Positions 19,851-22,016 of a DNA stretch of 22,016 nucleotides are shown here, piece after piece (within the stretch, counting starts at the first letter, position 1; every line of letters starts with the position of its first letter). Made by a program: the position numbers and the translations under genes. The notes under the pieces were generated by a model, which was not told the origin of the DNA, did no database searches, and saw nothing but the letters and a program-made list of their open reading frames with translations. Source of the stretch: a virus. The stretch covers positions 1 to 22,016 of the IMG/VR virus record IMGVR_UViG_3300027782_000402, one strand, 5' to 3'.

Positions 19851-22016
19851 TCATCAATACTTAACTCATCCTCCATTTTCGCATTAGTATCTGCAGTTAG
19901 GTCCATCCCATAAAATTCTTTGTATTCATCTTTGTTAGATGCAACCTCTACAACTGAGGGCCAGCCTTCATATTTAATATCAGATTCACGGACTGCCACA
20001 TTAATGATGCGTACACCCCTGGTATTACGTGTAGCAAATACCTTAATCTTCAACTGGTGTGTACAGATATCCATGAAGAGTGGTTCAAATCGATTTCTGG
20101 ACATCACCCCTACATTGCACTGGCGACAGAACTCGGCATAACTTGCGTATAACCACTTATCATTCTGTGCATAAATATTGGATGAACCCATCGGTGCATT
20201 CTTAGTAAACCCAACAGCCGAGCTAACGCCTGGGTCATAGATGAGCTTATGTTCCATCCAATCCAACAATGGATTAGATCGTAGGTTTTGCATCTTCTCA
20301 TACTTCTGGAAGAACCTTACCTTCTTACTGGTTTCCATCAGGTATTCCCGCATGGTTTCCTCAGGCATATCCAGTAACCAATTCACCAACCCTGGCAGCA
20401 AAGGCGAAAATTCACCCTGTGGTTCTCCTTTTGAATTGAACTTAATCAATTCCTTTTGTTCCGCCTGCGTACCAGTGAATGGTCTATCGAATGGAATTGT
20501 GAGACGACGACGAGCCAAACCAGATGTGTAGTCGGTTGACTGAATAGCTTCATTAGCTGTAATCATTACCATCCCATGGTATTGAAAAGGATCAAGCGTC
20601 TCACCTTGATACTTACGCTCCGAACGAATCCAGTCATTACCTGTGATTGCTTTCAGTTTCGAAACGGAGCCACCCCAACGGTCTGCATCTTGGAACAACA
20701 ATAGTTTTTTACCCATATAAGCAGCAGCTTCAAAACGGTTTTTCTCCATATTCTCAAAGTCGGTAGAATATGTATTTCCCCTACCCACCAATGCAACCGC
20801 CAGGTTTGCGTAGGTAGACTTACCAGATTTACCAGGGCCTACAATCTCTACAAACTTTTGAATTTCATAACGCCCCAGGAGTGTGGCCCGCAACCAAGCC
20901 CTCAAAACCTGGGTGCGATCCCAGCTATCATGCTGCGTATGCTTCAGCCATTTAACAATGTCATCACAAGTTGCCCCTGCATCGTAGGCATAGGGCATCT
21001 GTTGCGTTAGATACAAATCTTTACTAAACGGTAGCAGCTCACGCGTCTCAATATTTAAGACACCATTAGTGAAAAGCAAATAGTCTGAACCGTCATACCA
21101 ATCATCAAATGTAACGATTGATTGCAACTGTGAAAACACATCATTCATCAGATTGCTACTGAACCCTTTCGGTACAAAATCACCCAACTCAATCAGCTTG
21201 CAACGAATGTCACCCAACATCTCAATCCTGGTCAAAGGCGACCAAAGACCCTTGGATTCCCGACCGTACCCAAAGAATTGCCCGTGCGGCTGACTAAAAA
21301 CCAACTTCCCCTGGTACATTTGCAGCAACACTTCCGTGATGGTGCTTGCCGGTGGGTTCTTTACGCGCGGTTCTTTGTCTGAGTCCACTGCTTCTGCTGG
21401 GGCAGTTTGTGTACCAACCCGCTTCCTTGGCTTCTTTACAGCCGGTTTTGTTTCCTGGGGCTGAGCCACCATTGCTTCAAGATTCATTTGTAGTTCCTGT
21501 TCAAGTTCATCCAATTGCCTTGCCAATTCCACAGACTGATCAAGTGTCACATCGTCTACATTCATTGCACGATGTTCTTGCGAAGGTTTCCAACCATGCT
21601 CTTGGGCGATATGTATCAGTGACCCCAAGCCACGACCCCCTCCTTTACTAAAGGAAAGCCAACGTCTGTGGCATTCACCTTCCACATATTTATCTGATTG
21701 CTGGGACCATTCATCCCATGCATCAAGCAACGATTCATCCGTTGAGTGAAGTGATTGTCCAATCGTTATCCAAATGTCGTAATCATCACAGGCTTCTGGA
21801 GGCAATGACAACATTGCTTCCTGCGCCAGTTGCATGTCACGTTCAAGACTGATCTCAGCATTTACCGCAAAATGCGGACCAACAATCCTGGTAGTTTCCT
21901 TTGCTGGTACCCCCTGCTTAACATTTTTATTAATGATGGAATTCAAAAGCCAGTCCGGAAAATCAGGCAACCGATCAACCCACTCAAAGCCCTGCCCTTC
22001 TGCGGTGTAGTAACCA
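19847..22016 (-). CDS. Primase / SF3 (D5-like) helicase, 5' end outside window
   Basis: The frame is open to the right edge (EGQGFEWVDRLPDFPDWLLN is continuous across the TTG at 21970), so the N-terminus, probably a primase-polymerase domain, lies outside. Numbering from 21970: residues 45-127 match a PriCT-2-type primase C-terminal domain (DDYDIWITIGQSLHS, WDEWSQQSDKY, GLGSLIHIAQEHGW). Residues 140-210 are an acidic, Gln-rich linker. The superfamily 3 helicase follows, with Walker A GPGKSGKST (378-386), Walker B KKLLLFQDAD (421-430), motif C MVMITANE (467-474) and the Arg-rich LARRRLTIPFDRPF. It would prime and unwind DNA at the phage fork. Downstream it is coupled to speD by an ATGA overlap. 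Confidence 0.9.
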   Translation of the reverse strand, partial: GYYTAEGQGFEWVDRLPDFPDWLLNSIINKNVKQGVPAKETTRIVGPHFAVNAEISLERDMQLAQEAMLSLPPEACDDYDIWITIGQSLHSTDESLLDAWDEWSQQSDKYVEGECHRRWLSFSKGGGRGLGSLIHIAQEHGWKPSQEHRAMNVDDVTLDQSVELARQLDELEQELQMNLEAMVAQPQETKPAVKKPRKRVGTQTAPAEAVDSDKEPRVKNPPASTITEVLLQMYQGKLVFSQPHGQFFGYGRESKGLWSPLTRIEMLGDIRCKLIELGDFVPKGFSSNLMNDVFSQLQSIVTFDDWYDGSDYLLFTNGVLNIETRELLPFSKDLYLTQQMPYAYDAGATCDDIVKWLKHTQHDSWDRTQVLRAWLRATLLGRYEIQKFVEIVGPGKSGKSTYANLAVALVGRGNTYSTDFENMEKNRFEAAAYMGKKLLLFQDADRWGGSVSKLKAITGNDWIRSERKYQGETLDPFQYHGMVMITANEAIQSTDYTSGLARRRLTIPFDRPFTGTQAEQKELIKFNSKGEPQGEFSPLLPGLVNWLLDMPEETMREYLMETSKKVRFFQKYEKMQNLRSNPLLDWMEHKLIYDPGVSSAVGFTKNAPMGSSNIYAQNDKWLYASYAEFCRQCNVGVMSRNRFEPLFMDICTHQLKIKVFATRNTRGVRIINVAVRESDIKYEGWPSVVEVASNKDEYKEFYGMDLTADTNAKMEDELSIDE

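Overview
The window reads as part of the genome of a tailed double-stranded DNA phage that infects a phycobilisome-containing cyanobacterium (a cyanophage). Three observations support this. Compact gene blocks sit on alternating strands with 1-4 base overlaps and no bacterial housekeeping genes. Tail-fibre, endolysin and virion-like genes lie beside phage replication and nucleotide genes. Several host-derived metabolic genes typical of cyanophages are present: an NblA-like phycobilisome-degradation protein, S-adenosylmethionine decarboxylase (SpeD), dCTP deaminase (Dcd) and a DUF3310 protein. I cannot name the phage or its genus from sequence alone. Both ends of the window cut through genes.

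Layout. 1-4530 (+): the 3' part of a very large virion-like protein, two small basic proteins, a GH24-type lysozyme and the NblA-like protein. 4518-5152 (-): the DUF3310 protein and an unknown protein whose frames overlap by 142 bases. 5179-5604 (+): one unknown protein. 5598-8281 (-): a tightly coupled operon running HTH protein, two unknowns, a DNA adenine-methylase-like protein, Dcd and a small acidic protein. 8337-15457 (+): the adsorption and lysis block, with a single-span membrane protein, two long repeat-built fibre proteins, three small conserved phage proteins and a two-domain endolysin (glucosaminidase plus C39-like peptidase). 15462-17867 (-): five genes, including a Cys/His-rich HNH protein and a small HNH-like partner. 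17868-18195 holds no gene; it contains a 76-base inverted repeat with 89-base spacer and an intrinsic terminator. 18196-22016 (-): glycosyltransferase, SpeD, and a primase/SF3 helicase that runs off the right edge.

How the parts may fit together. The right end supplies replication (primase-helicase) and polyamine synthesis (SpeD). Dcd and the DUF3310 protein serve nucleotide supply. The NblA-like protein would dismantle host light-harvesting antennae. The left end and middle supply virion parts, host recognition and two peptidoglycan-cutting enzymes. A TATANT box about 14-30 bases before the start codon recurs before many transcription units without an evident -35 box, which suggests a phage-specific (late-like) promoter class. 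The most unusual non-coding signals are the long inverted repeat at 17875-18115, whose outer ends carry mirror-image promoters, and hairpins that end at the start codons of both cell-wall hydrolase genes.
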